From assembly GCA_964409335.1 (NCBI GenBank), contig CAYPCW010000004.1:1-64000 (forward strand): a stretch of DNA of 64,000 nt. Reading direction: 5' to 3'. Position numbers and translations under genes: made by a program. Each line of letters starts with the position of its first letter. The first letter of the stretch is position 1. This document shows, in pieces, positions 33,484 through 43,030 of this stretch. Source of the DNA: JABMOW01 sp964409335 (lineage in GTDB: Bacteria; Fidelibacterota; Marinisomatia; SCGC-AAA003-L08; JACNLC01). The notes beneath the pieces were generated by a model. That model searched no databases, had not been told where the DNA came from, and saw nothing but the letters and a program-made list of their open reading frames with translations.

Positions 33484-33975
33484 TTATGCTTTGATATCTT
33501 CTGTGCTGTTATCAACGACGGCCACATCTTCAGCTTCTTCAGAAGGCTGATCTTCTGCCTGTATATTTTCATCCTCACCCGCGGAAACTTTTACCAGTTC
33601 AATAGTTGGCGGCATGGGGGCGTCTATCTGGCTTTTGGCGGTCTCTACGCGTTCAGCCTTCGAGGTTTCCCAGGCTTCCATGGCGAGGGAAACTTCATCC
33701 TCACTTTTGCCCATTCGGATAAGATGCATCCGATAACTGATACCGGTGCGCCTCATAATACCGGATACCGTATCAGATGGAATAGCCCCCTGCCCCAGCC
33801 AGTAGATCGTCCGATCAGATTCCAGATGAAGTTTATTTTTGCTTTGGAGGGGATCATACCAGCCCAGCGATTCAATTTCCCGACCATCCCGGCGAGTATG
33901 GGAATCCATCACAACAATACGATAAAACGGACGCTTTTTTCGGCCGGTTCTTTTTAAACGGATTTTTACTGACAA
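33484..33975 (-). CDS. rpsP: Ribosomal protein S16 with long acidic C-terminal extension
   Basis: The first 80 or so residues are a normal S16 (VKIRLKRTGRKKRPFYRIVV, ESLGWYDPLQ, and IYWLGQGAIPSDTVSGIM). The protein is 163 residues, roughly twice the E. coli length. The extra part (about residues 95-163) has an AMEAWETSKAERVETAK helix and a low-complexity tail rich in Glu and Asp (SAGEDENIQAEDQPSEEAED). Bacteroidetes-type S16 proteins also have extensions. It lies 13 bases after ffh. Confidence 0.95.
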   Translation of the reverse strand: MSVKIRLKRTGRKKRPFYRIVVMDSHTRRDGREIESLGWYDPLQSKNKLHLESDRTIYWLGQGAIPSDTVSGIMRRTGISYRMHLIRMGKSEDEVSLAMEAWETSKAERVETAKSQIDAPMPPTIELVKVSAGEDENIQAEDQPSEEAEDVAVVDNSTEDIKA

Positions 33976-33988
33976 AGGTTACCTTTCT

Positions 33989-35305
33989 TTAATTAAAACC
34001 AATGGGATTATACCCCTTATTCATTCTTTTCATTTTCTGGATCATTTTTTTCATTTGGGAAAACTGCTTTAACAACTGATTAACCTCAAAGACGGATCTC
34101 CCGGCACCCATTGCGATTCTTTTGCGCCGGGAACCATTAATTATTTCAGGCATCGTTCTTTCATTTTGAGTCATCGAATTTATGATTGCTTCTACCCAGT
34201 TCAATTGTTTATCATCAATGGATAAGCCTTTTAATTTTGCTGCACCCGGAATCATATTCAACATTTGCGAGATGGGACCCATTTTCTTTATTTGTTTTAA
34301 TTGACTCCGGAAATCATCCAGGGTAAACGTGTTTTGAATCAGTTTATTTTGAAGCCTTTGAGCTTCTTTTTCATCACCCATTAATTGGGCTTTTTCAACC
34401 AGAGAAACGACGTCGCCCATACCCAGAATTCGCTGTGCCAGGCGGTCAGGATGGAAAACTTCCAGTCCTTCAATACCTTCGCTGGTTCCCATAAACTTCA
34501 CCGGTTTCCCCGTGGTTTTTCGAATAGATAATGCCGCTCCGCCTCTTGCATCCCCGTCCATTTTGGTTAATATAATACCGGTGAGTTCAACTACATTTGA
34601 AAAAGCGGTTGAAGAATTCACAGCGTCCTGCCCCGTCATGCTGTCTGCAACGAATAAGATTTCATCCGGAGACGATACCCGGATAATGGATTTCAGTTCG
34701 TCCATTAAAAGCTCATCTACGTGCAGTCTTCCGGCAGTATCAACAATCACTACATTTGCACGGGCTGCCCGACTTGCTTTTAGACCATTCTTCACCACGG
34801 CAACGGGATCCTTGCTTTGCTCGGTGTAGACAGGAATACTGATACTTTTTCCTAAAATCCGTAGTTGATCAATGGCTGCGGGTCGTTGGAGATCCGCTGC
34901 AATAAGGAACGGATTTTTAGAATGCCTGATTTTCAAAAAACGCGCCAGCTTTGCACAGGTTGTAGTTTTACCGGACCCCTGCAAACCAGCCATCACGATC
35001 ACGGTCTGACCTGATGCATTAAATTGGATGTTTTCACTTTCTCCCCCAAGGAAGGCCGTCAGTTCATCCCGGATGATCTTCACAAACTGCTGTCCCGGAT
35101 TCACCGATGTCAGGACCGCCCCGCCTTTTGCTTTTTCTTTGACCTCTTCTACAAAATCACGGGCGACCTTATAATTTACATCCGCTTCCAGAAGAGCCCG
35201 GCGTACATCACGCATCGCATCCTGAATGTTGCTATCGGTGATCTTACCTTGTCCTTTAATATTCTTTATAACTCGGTTCAGTCTATCTTGAAGTTGTTCT
35301 AGCAT
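33989..35305 (-). CDS. ffh: Signal recognition particle protein Ffh
   Basis: Ffh binds signal peptides and 4.5S RNA and targets ribosomes to the membrane. The 438-residue protein has the N domain, G domain (GLQGSGKTTTCAKLARFL, DTAGRLHVDELLMDEL, TKMDGDARGGAALS), and the Met-rich M domain (GPISQMLNMIPGAAKL, SQMKKMIQKMKRMNKG). It is the first gene of the ribosomal operon. No 4.5S RNA gene was seen nearby. Confidence 0.97.
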   Translation of the reverse strand: MLEQLQDRLNRVIKNIKGQGKITDSNIQDAMRDVRRALLEADVNYKVARDFVEEVKEKAKGGAVLTSVNPGQQFVKIIRDELTAFLGGESENIQFNASGQTVIVMAGLQGSGKTTTCAKLARFLKIRHSKNPFLIAADLQRPAAIDQLRILGKSISIPVYTEQSKDPVAVVKNGLKASRAARANVVIVDTAGRLHVDELLMDELKSIIRVSSPDEILFVADSMTGQDAVNSSTAFSNVVELTGIILTKMDGDARGGAALSIRKTTGKPVKFMGTSEGIEGLEVFHPDRLAQRILGMGDVVSLVEKAQLMGDEKEAQRLQNKLIQNTFTLDDFRSQLKQIKKMGPISQMLNMIPGAAKLKGLSIDDKQLNWVEAIINSMTQNERTMPEIINGSRRKRIAMGAGRSVFEVNQLLKQFSQMKKMIQKMKRMNKGYNPIGFN

Positions 35306-35442
35306 ATCTAATCTTCAAAAAACAGGTTAATAAACAGCCTGAAAAGTTATATTGAATGAGATTTCGTCTGCAAGTTAATTGAGTGTAATAATTCAAAGAC
35401 CAATCACTCCAAATTATTCATGAGACAACCTTGAATTGCAAA

Positions 35443-36159
35443 TTAAAAGTCACCCTGAACTCGTCTGATTACGATTTCTTCTGTCACGGCGTTGCCTGGT
35501 AGTGTGATGGCGTAAACGACCATTTTTGCAACATCATCATCCTGCATCATTTCGTCCCGTGGGAAGTCTGTGCTGGTATTCTCCCAGAATGATGAATCCA
35601 CTGCGCCGGGATGAACCGATATTACCTTGATATGATTCTGCCTGAGTTCACGCCTAAGGCTGTCAGCCAGACCACGTAACCCATATTTCGACGCCACTTA
35701 ACCGGCGGAGTAGGGATATCCCCACTTCCCCGCTACTGAATTCATAAAAACGATAGACCCCTGATTACGGTTTTGCATCGCAGGGATGAACCCCCGGGAA
35801 ACCAAAAACGCTCCGCGAAGGTTCACATTGATCATTTGATCCCAGTCTTCAGTTGTGTGGGTTGCAATTTTTGAAAATAATCCCAGACCGGAATTATTGA
35901 TGACCGTGCCTACAAATCCCAGTTTCTCACTTTCTGAAACCAGGTTTTGTACCGATGATTCAGAGCAAACATCGGTGGGAATAACCGTGCAAGTTCCTGA
36001 ACTTTCCTCAATTTCGCTTCTGACCCTATTCAGTTTTTGTTCATTCCGCGAGGCTAGAATGACATGGTAATTTTGTCCCGCTAACCGCATTGCAATGACT
36101 TTCCCTATTCCGGATGAAGCGCCGGTTACGAGGGCGATCGATTGAGTATACTCTGACAT
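35443..36159 (-). pseudogene. Short-chain dehydrogenase/reductase gene with TAA at the catalytic Tyr codon
   Basis: Two reading frames in the same phase join into a single SDR of about 238 residues. The N-terminal part has the nucleotide-binding motif VTGASSGIGK and NNSGLG. The catalytic Ser is in FMNSVAG; 12 residues further a TAA stop (35698-35700) replaces the Tyr of the Sx12-Yx3K pattern, and VASKYGLRGLADSLRREL follows, with the catalytic Lys. The C-terminal part includes VHPGAVDSSFW. TAA differs from TAT or TAC by one base. The codon is a nonsense mutation or an assembly error. Its start adjoins the aconitase stop. Confidence 0.85.
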
Positions 36160-38414
36160 TACCCGGCTGCAATCAGGTTGAGAGCGCTCCCCGCCTTAAA
36201 CCACCCAATTTGCTTTTCACTGAAAGTATGCAGAACGGTAATCGATTCTGTTGCGCCATCAGAATGATGTAAAAAGACCTTTAAACATTTTTCCGGGATA
36301 AAATGATTCAACCCGATGATGTCGAACTTGTCGTCCTCCCTGATTTTATCGTAATCGGATTTATTTTCGAAGGTAAGCGCCAGAATCCCTTGCTTTTTAA
36401 GATTGGTTTCGTGGATCCGGGCAAAGGACTTCACAAGTACTGCCCGAACACCCAAATGGCGGGGTTCCATCGCCGCATGTTCCCGGGAAGATCCTTCTCC
36501 GTAGTTTTCATCACCAACGATGATTGTACCAATTCCCGCTTTTTTATATGCACGGGCAATGGAGGGTATTTCTCCGGTTTGCCCCGACAGCAGGTTTTCC
36601 ACCTGGTTTACCCGGTTATTAAATGAATTAGTAGCGCCAATGAGCATGTTATTGGAAATATTGTCCAGATGTCCCCGGTATTTTAACCACGGCCCCGCCA
36701 TCGAGATATGATCTGTTGTACACTTTCCTTTTGCTTTGATCAACAAATAAAGACTCGTCATATCTTCACCATCCCATTTAGGGAAGGGTGTTAATAACTG
36801 CAGCCGTTTAGAATCCGGGCTGACATGGATCGTGATCCGTTTCCCATCTGACGATGGCTCCACATAGCCCGGATCTCTGACATCAAACCCATTTGCCGGC
36901 AGTTCTTCACCTTCAGGGGGATCAAGACGGACCAAGTCGCCGTACTCATTGATCAGTGAATCCGTCACGGGATTAAAGGTCAGCCTCCCGGCAATTGCAA
37001 ACGCTGTGACGATTTCAGGAGATGCAACGAATGCATGGGTGTTTGGATTGCCATCATTCCGTTTGGCAAAGTTTCTGTTAAAAGACGTAATGATAGAATT
37101 TTTTCCCTGGTTTTCAGCACCATGCCTTGCCCATTGACCGATGCAGGGTCCACATGCATTTGCAAGCACAACTCCCCCCATATCACGGAATGCGGATAAT
37201 TGTCCATCCCGCTCAACGGTGTATCTTACCTGCTCAGACCCCGGTGTGACTATAAAATCGGACTTCACTTTTAAATGTTTGGCAACCGCCTGATTCGCCA
37301 AAGAAGCAGCCCGGTCGAGATCCTCGTAAGAAGAATTCGTACACGAGCCGATGAGTCCCACATCTAATTTTTCCGGGAAATCATTTTCTTTTATGGCAGC
37401 AGCAAATTGAGAAATGGGAAACGCCCGATCGGGGGTAAAGGGACCATTGACGTAAGGCTCCAACGCTGACAGATCAATTTCAATCACCTGATCATAATAG
37501 TGGGAAGGATCCACATACACCTCGGGGTCAGCCTGTAGATGAGCCGCAACGCTTTCAGCAGCGACTGCGACTTCAGTTCTTCCTGTTGCAGATAAATATC
37601 TTGCCATAGATTCATCAAATGGGAACAGGGATGTGGTTGCGCCGATTTCCGCACCCATATTGCAAATGGTGCCTTTACCGGTACAAGACAGACTTTCGGT
37701 CCCGTCACCAAAGTATTCGACGATGAAACCGGTACCTCCTTTTACGGTGAGAATTCCTGCGAGTTTTAAGATAACATCTTTCGGGGATGTCCATCCCTGT
37801 AATTTTCCGGTGAGTCTGACGCCCATCACTTTGGGGAATTTCAATTCCCAGGGCATCCGGGTCATAACGTCAACGGCATCTGCACCGCCGACGCCAATGG
37901 CAATCATCCCGAGACCGCCTGCATTGACGGTGTGGGAATCGGTCCCCACCATCATACCACCGGGAAAGGCATAATTTTCCAGAATCACCTGATGGATAAT
38001 CCCTGCGCCGGGTTTCCAGAACCCGATCCCGTATTTATTGCTAACAGAAGACAGAAAATCATACACTTCGGAATTAATATCCAGTGCGGACTTCAGATCT
38101 TCTACGGCACCCGTTCGCGCCTGGATCAGGTGATCACAGTGGACAGTAGTGGGAACCGCCACGCGATCTCTGCCGGTAACCATAAATTGAAGCAATGCCA
38201 TCTGAGCAGTTGCATCCTGCATCGCCACGCGGTCCGGCTTAAAATCCGCATAATCCGATCCCCGTTCAAAGGTCCGAATTTGTGTTTCGTATAAGTGAGC
38301 ATATAAAATCTTTTCTGTAAGTGTGAGTGGTTTGCCGAGAAATTGTCTGATGGTTTTAATCTTTGCCGGAAGACCTGCGTATGTGTGCCGGATCATGTCA
38401 ATGTCGAATACCAT
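36159..38414 (-). CDS. acn: Aconitate hydratase
   Basis: Aconitase interconverts citrate and isocitrate in the TCA cycle with a [4Fe-4S] cluster. The 751-residue protein matches the mitochondrial-type bacterial class. Cluster Cys residues are in GSCTNSSYEDLDRA and ANACGPCIGQWAR. Substrate-binding stretches include PGGMMVGTDSHTVNAGGLGM and GDENYGEGSSREHAAMEPRH in the swivel domain. It has its own upstream region, so it may be transcribed with the SDR pseudogene that follows (1-base overlap). It would supply the respiratory chain with reductant. Confidence 0.96.
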   Translation of the reverse strand: MVFDIDMIRHTYAGLPAKIKTIRQFLGKPLTLTEKILYAHLYETQIRTFERGSDYADFKPDRVAMQDATAQMALLQFMVTGRDRVAVPTTVHCDHLIQARTGAVEDLKSALDINSEVYDFLSSVSNKYGIGFWKPGAGIIHQVILENYAFPGGMMVGTDSHTVNAGGLGMIAIGVGGADAVDVMTRMPWELKFPKVMGVRLTGKLQGWTSPKDVILKLAGILTVKGGTGFIVEYFGDGTESLSCTGKGTICNMGAEIGATTSLFPFDESMARYLSATGRTEVAVAAESVAAHLQADPEVYVDPSHYYDQVIEIDLSALEPYVNGPFTPDRAFPISQFAAAIKENDFPEKLDVGLIGSCTNSSYEDLDRAASLANQAVAKHLKVKSDFIVTPGSEQVRYTVERDGQLSAFRDMGGVVLANACGPCIGQWARHGAENQGKNSIITSFNRNFAKRNDGNPNTHAFVASPEIVTAFAIAGRLTFNPVTDSLINEYGDLVRLDPPEGEELPANGFDVRDPGYVEPSSDGKRITIHVSPDSKRLQLLTPFPKWDGEDMTSLYLLIKAKGKCTTDHISMAGPWLKYRGHLDNISNNMLIGATNSFNNRVNQVENLLSGQTGEIPSIARAYKKAGIGTIIVGDENYGEGSSREHAAMEPRHLGVRAVLVKSFARIHETNLKKQGILALTFENKSDYDKIREDDKFDIIGLNHFIPEKCLKVFLHHSDGATESITVLHTFSEKQIGWFKAGSALNLIAAG

Positions 38415-38455
38415 GGAATCTCCTGATAATGATAGGTGGATAAATAGCAGTTGAA

Positions 38456-38484
38456 CCTGTAAAACAGGAATATTTGCTTGTCAA
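38456..38484 (-). promoter_or_regulatory. Possible aconitase promoter with palindromic operator
   Basis: On the minus strand a perfect TTGACA (38484-38479) is followed by a palindrome CCTGTtttACAGG (38468-38456) at about the -10 position, some 42 bases before the aconitase ATG. The -10 hexamer itself is poor, which fits an activator- or repressor-controlled promoter. It lies in the divergent gap to the PorU-like gene. Confidence 0.4.
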
Positions 38485-38626
38485 TCAGCAATGAAATTTA
38501 CACGGACTGCCAGTGTGCGACCAAGGATCACGAAGGTAATTTATAGCGCATTTCCGATGAATTTCAAAATGATACTATTGAGTATAAACCGTTTTTCAGC
38601 GCAGAATATCTTCCTTAATTTTTGTC

Positions 38627-41149
38627 ATGAAACTATTTCGATATTGGGTAATCACCGGACTTTTCCTTTTTTCACACATTGCGGCTGAATTTCATACAGA
38701 ATTCAATATAGATCTTGTAAAAACTCCAACGGTAAAATCGACCTATTTCTCCTTTCCCGGAGCCAATTCACAACATGTTTACGATGGCATTATTTTGGAC
38801 ATGTTTAGATGGCAAATTCGTACAGATGACCCTTCCCGGGTTCATTGGTCACTTAGGGATACGGTATGGACGCAGGTTGAAGGAACATCCACTGTGAGCC
38901 CTATCAGTCAGTTTTATGAATTTTCATTACACGCCATGAAGGATGATCGTTACTTTCTTGATTTTATCCCCTGGAAAAGTATGCCGGATGGCGGAATTGC
39001 CTACCTCTCCAAAGGCAGGATCGAACTATCAATCAAACCTGAAGATGGAGATATTATGAGCGGTCCCGGGATTAAACCGACGATCCTGCCGCCGGCTCTG
39101 AACCGGTCTGCGACGGATTCCCTTCAGTATCTTATCCTCACCAATCAGACGCTTTTGCCAGCAGCAGAAGCCATTGTCACCCTGTACAGTGAAGAGATTG
39201 CCCCGGAATACCGGCTGAACGCCGGTATTGCATTGATGGATACCCTCACACAAACAGTACGCGAATTTTTACTGCAATCCATCATCAATGCCCCTCAATT
39301 ACAGTATGTTCTGTTTTTGGGGGACGAAACTGTCATTCAGCCGATGTATATATTTACTTATGATCCAACCATACCGGGACTGATACAAAGACCATCGGAT
39401 GATTTTTTCACATCCTTACCAGAATACTCTTCTTATCCCCAGGTAACGACGGGGCGGGTACCGGTACATCAACTTCCACAGGCGGTGTCATTTGTAGAAA
39501 AATTACGGTCCTATTTACTGAGCCCGGTTCAGGGAAACTGGCGCGAAAAACTGGTGCTGCTGGCAGACGATACCAATAAGATTAATAGTAACATTTCCAC
39601 TGAAATTTCGCACGTCGAAAATTCGGATGAGATCTATCAGATGCTGGATCATCTTCTGGAAATCCAACCCATTTACGGGACAGAGTTCCAGGCCATACCC
39701 GGCGACGGGTGGTTACTTCAACCTGATATGACAGAAATGGCGCTCCAAAGCATCAATGACGGTATCGCGATGATCAATTATATCGGACACGGGTCACCCA
39801 CAACACTGGCTGACGAAAAGATCATTCTCATGAATCGTGACATCGCTTCTATTCACGATCCAACCGGAGCCATCTGGGTTGTGGGAACGTGTTCCTTCGG
39901 ATGGTATGATGATGAGGACTGTATGACTGAAGAACTTTTGGCAAGATCTGATGGCAGCATCGGGGTAATATCTACAACGTATAAAGTAAATGTTTATTCA
40001 AATTCAAATTATCTGATGAGACTATTTGATCACGTCCGTGGATTCATTAACTCCGAGAACTCATTCCGCCTTGGAGATCTGGTACGATACTCCAAGGCAG
40101 GGGGTCAGGATTATTGGTTTCATACATTTGGCGATCCGGCGATGCCCCTCCCATTTCCAAAAAAAGAGAATGTGATTGACACGGTTTACACATCCCCGGC
40201 GTTCGGGATTTTACAGCCCTTTATGCTCCAATTAACCTCAGGATATGGATTTTTATATGGATATGCAGACATCAGGGGCGAACCGTCTCATGTTACCCGT
40301 CTATACGAATCCGGGACAATTGAATTAACGTATGTACTGCCGGGTGAAGTCATCTACCAGGGAATCTTCGACTCAGACCTAACTTTCATTGTACCTCTGG
40401 ATATTACCGCGTGTGATACGTGTACCGGAACCCTGAGAGTGTATTCTGAAAATGGAGGAATTCACACGGATTTTCTGGATCATATTCCGATTCTCCCCTT
40501 TACCGGCAGCCTGGTTGATACCGTTGGTCCGCAAATCATGATCTACCAGAATGATCATTTCATCACGGATCAAGGTGCGATCTTCCCGCCCTATCATCTT
40601 CAGCTACGATTCACCGATGACTCGGGTATCAATCTCACCGGCAGCACTGGCCACAGTCTCCTATATCAAATTGATGAAAAATCATTCGTGGAATTCACCC
40701 ATCATTATACCTCTGTCTCTCCAACTGAAGGATTTTTTAACCTGGATCTTTCCGATGAACCTATAGGCAGTCATACAATGCGGGTTGAAGTTTGGGATAA
40801 TGCCAATAATCGATCGGAAAATTTATATACTTTATACTTTTCGGATACCGGATCGTTCGGGGTTGAACTGATCTATAACTATCCGAATCCTTTTGCCGAA
40901 GATACCTATTTTACGTTCCATCTTTCTCAGCCGGCAGAGGTTTCAATCCGGATATTTACCTCGGATGGTCAAACTCTCATCACACTTAAAACAAATTCTT
41001 TAAGCTCCGGTTACCATTCAGTATATTGGAATGGGAAAGATTCACATGGATTATCTCCGGCAAACGGGACTTATTTTTACCAATTGATAGCGAATGCTGA
41101 CAATGGTAAGAAATTTGAGAGCCTTCATAAAATGACACGGCTGAAATGA
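38627..41149 (+). CDS. C25 (gingipain-like) peptidase, PorU-like, with C-terminal sorting-type domain
   Basis: The 840-residue protein has a signal peptide (about residues 1-20), then a C25 peptidase region. The catalytic His is likely in NYIGHGSPTTLADE (about 385-398) and Cys in VVGTCSFGWYDDED (about 419-432). The last 90 residues start with IYNYPNPFAEDTYFTFHLS and include SSGYHSVYWNGKDSHG and ANGTYFYQL, the FlgD-like/type IX sorting (type A) pattern. PorU is the sortase of the type IX secretion system; the protein is shorter than P. gingivalis PorU. It may be a PorU or a secreted peptidase. It precedes maf by 1 base. Confidence 0.85.
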   Translation: MKLFRYWVITGLFLFSHIAAEFHTEFNIDLVKTPTVKSTYFSFPGANSQHVYDGIILDMFRWQIRTDDPSRVHWSLRDTVWTQVEGTSTVSPISQFYEFSLHAMKDDRYFLDFIPWKSMPDGGIAYLSKGRIELSIKPEDGDIMSGPGIKPTILPPALNRSATDSLQYLILTNQTLLPAAEAIVTLYSEEIAPEYRLNAGIALMDTLTQTVREFLLQSIINAPQLQYVLFLGDETVIQPMYIFTYDPTIPGLIQRPSDDFFTSLPEYSSYPQVTTGRVPVHQLPQAVSFVEKLRSYLLSPVQGNWREKLVLLADDTNKINSNISTEISHVENSDEIYQMLDHLLEIQPIYGTEFQAIPGDGWLLQPDMTEMALQSINDGIAMINYIGHGSPTTLADEKIILMNRDIASIHDPTGAIWVVGTCSFGWYDDEDCMTEELLARSDGSIGVISTTYKVNVYSNSNYLMRLFDHVRGFINSENSFRLGDLVRYSKAGGQDYWFHTFGDPAMPLPFPKKENVIDTVYTSPAFGILQPFMLQLTSGYGFLYGYADIRGEPSHVTRLYESGTIELTYVLPGEVIYQGIFDSDLTFIVPLDITACDTCTGTLRVYSENGGIHTDFLDHIPILPFTGSLVDTVGPQIMIYQNDHFITDQGAIFPPYHLQLRFTDDSGINLTGSTGHSLLYQIDEKSFVEFTHHYTSVSPTEGFFNLDLSDEPIGSHTMRVEVWDNANNRSENLYTLYFSDTGSFGVELIYNYPNPFAEDTYFTFHLSQPAEVSIRIFTSDGQTLITLKTNSLSSGYHSVYWNGKDSHGLSPANGTYFYQLIANADNGKKFESLHKMTRLK

Positions 41150-41150
41150 C

Positions 41151-41738
41151 ATGCGGTGGATTTTAGCATCCGGAAGTCCCAGAAGAAAACAATTACTGGA
41201 ATTAATAGATCTCCCGTTTGAAACGGTCCCACCCAATGTCGATGAGTCCCTAAAATGTTCTGAGTGTACACCTGCAGAGGTTTGCTGCAAGCTCGCAGAA
41301 CTGAAAGCCTGCGAGATCAGCTCACAATATCCGGGAGCTATCGTCATTGGAGCGGATACCATTGTTGTCCTTGAAAATGAGATCATCGGAAAACCACAGA
41401 ACGACAAGGATGCCAAATCGATTCTCCGTCGGCTGTCCGGGCACACACATCAGGTCTTTACGGCGGTGTCAATTCAATGTCTTCACCCTCAAATCCATCA
41501 CACATTTTTCGAAGCGACAGATGTAACTTTTAAAGCGTTGTCTGATACGGAGATTGAGTATTATGTAAATCACTATAATCCCTTTGACAAAGCAGGGGGT
41601 TATGGGATTCAGGATTTTAGTGCTGTTTTCGTATCTTCGATCCAGGGATGCTACCACAATGTTGTGGGTTTTCCGCTATCCAGGTTCACCCGTGAATTGA
41701 GGACGCTGAATTTGTCAATTCCCGGGGGTCCGCTTTGA
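41151..41738 (+). CDS. maf: Maf-family nucleoside triphosphate pyrophosphatase
   Basis: The 195-residue protein shows the Maf signatures ILASGSPRRKQLLELI, IVIGADTIVVLEN, and YVNHYNPFDKAGGYGIQDFS. Maf proteins hydrolyse non-canonical or modified nucleotides (dTTP/UTP/m7GTP type) and affect septum formation when overproduced. It begins directly after the PorU-like gene and is likely translated together with it. Confidence 0.94.
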   Translation: MRWILASGSPRRKQLLELIDLPFETVPPNVDESLKCSECTPAEVCCKLAELKACEISSQYPGAIVIGADTIVVLENEIIGKPQNDKDAKSILRRLSGHTHQVFTAVSIQCLHPQIHHTFFEATDVTFKALSDTEIEYYVNHYNPFDKAGGYGIQDFSAVFVSSIQGCYHNVVGFPLSRFTRELRTLNLSIPGGPL

Positions 41739-41895
41739 TCATGACGGGATCATCCAATTCTTGAGTCGATTTCAAACTTATATTTATGATAAAATACATA
41801 ACGATTTTTTTCGGTATTTATTCAGCTTTCCCGATCATTTCGTCCATGAAAATAATTAATTTGATCCATTTAATTCCAACTTAAGGGCTTCGAAG

Positions 41896-42780
41896 ATGGC
41901 AAATGCAGATACATTTTATAAAAATTTAAAGATCCACCGGGAGAATCAGGGTATAAGCCTCACAGAAATTTCCGAGCGTACAAAAATAAACGAACGATAT
42001 TTTGAATCCATTGAAAATGGGCAGTTTACGGTACTCCCGACCGTGTATATGCGGTTGTTTTTACGATCTTATTGTATAGAGATCGGCGCAGACCCTGATC
42101 AGGCGTTGAAGGATTATGAATCATATACGACCGGGAAAGTAACTCAAAAACCTGAATTGAAATTTAAACCGGTTGAAGAAGATGGGAATACTGGAGATTC
42201 AAAGTCAGATACGATCGATTTTGGGAATTCCATCAGCCGGAAAAATATCATCTATTTTATCATCGGAATTATCATTATTTTTTCACTGGTCAAATTTGTC
42301 AGTTATTTATCCCATGAAGCTGAAGGATCAAATCCGATAACTCTGAACGAAGCGGATTTAGACACCAATACGGTTACAGAGTCCCGGGCGATACCGGGTG
42401 AAGATCAAACTTTTAGCATTTTACCCAAGCCATCGCAGTTGGAAGAATCTTTCGTCTATAATCCTCGGAAATTGGTGCAGCAGGAACCCTATCAGATGAG
42501 CGTTCGACCTCCATTTAAAATGACGATATCCGCCTATGCCCGTACAAAAGTGCACATCACATCACAGGGCAATAATTTATTTGATGGTATTTTAAATGTT
42601 CATGATACCCGGTCCTTTACCGATCTAAACACGATTAAATTTGATTTCTGGAGTGCGCAGCATATCCGCGCAGATATCAATGGCGCTGATCTCACCCCAT
42701 ATTTAACCACCTTGGATAGGGCGATCAGAGGATCGCTGGATTCTGATGGCTCACTCTCGATACAAATCTTCAGTCACTGA
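41896..42780 (+). CDS. rodZ: RodZ-like cytoskeletal protein with helix-turn-helix and DUF4115 domain
   Basis: The 294-residue protein has an N-terminal Xre-type HTH (LKIHRENQGISLTEISERTK, YFESIENGQFTVLPTVYM, about residues 11-60), a single membrane helix (about 117-135, ISRKNIIYFIIGIIIIFSLV) and a C-terminal beta domain (about 220-294). This is the RodZ layout, which links MreB to the cell wall. It lies before the dcw cluster, separated by 250 bases. Confidence 0.85.
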   Translation: MANADTFYKNLKIHRENQGISLTEISERTKINERYFESIENGQFTVLPTVYMRLFLRSYCIEIGADPDQALKDYESYTTGKVTQKPELKFKPVEEDGNTGDSKSDTIDFGNSISRKNIIYFIIGIIIIFSLVKFVSYLSHEAEGSNPITLNEADLDTNTVTESRAIPGEDQTFSILPKPSQLEESFVYNPRKLVQQEPYQMSVRPPFKMTISAYARTKVHITSQGNNLFDGILNVHDTRSFTDLNTIKFDFWSAQHIRADINGADLTPYLTTLDRAIRGSLDSDGSLSIQIFSH

Positions 42781-42940
42781 TCTCGTGATGACCCTTTCAG
42801 GATAATTTCCCGCCAATTGCTATCCGATAAAACCCCGAACATCAGCATAATTCTACAGGCGAATCGCAGTCCCGATTTGACCCTTTTGCAGCTATAATAT
42901 CTGCTAAAAAATATAAATTTTAAAATTTGTAACAAAATTC

Positions 42941-42970
42941 TTGCATTGAAAGTACCAAGTCGGATATTAT
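42941..42970 (+). promoter_or_regulatory. Probable sigma70-type promoter of the dcw cluster
   Basis: TTGCAT (42941-42946) and TATTAT (42965-42970) are separated by 18 bases, in an A+T-rich stretch. The expected transcription start (about 42976-42978) falls at the first TGGG repeat of the likely MraZ operator. A separate perfect TATAAT (42893-42898) lies upstream but has no -35 at proper distance. Confidence 0.6.
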
Positions 42971-42975
42971 TTGTG

Positions 42976-42998
42976 TGGGGAAATGGGATAAAGTGGGC
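42976..42998 (+). promoter_or_regulatory. Likely MraZ operator, three TGGG repeats
   Basis: TGGGG (42976-42980), TGGGA (42984-42988) and TGGGC (42994-42998) lie just downstream of the promoter and 33 bases before mraZ. In E. coli and other bacteria MraZ binds tandem TGGGN repeats with 5-base spacers upstream of its own gene and represses the operon. Here the second and third are at the standard 10-base period; the first is at 8. Confidence 0.65.
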
Positions 42999-43030
42999 GA
43001 AATTCCCATACCGATACGGATGCGAAATTT

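Noticed and set aside
35443..36159. Selenocysteine recoding of the SDR stop
   Set aside because: The codon is TAA; SelB-dependent insertion uses UGA.
42875..42898. TTGACC and perfect TATAAT upstream of mraZ
   Set aside because: The spacer is only about 10 bases, too short for a sigma70 promoter; the 42941-42970 pair fits better.
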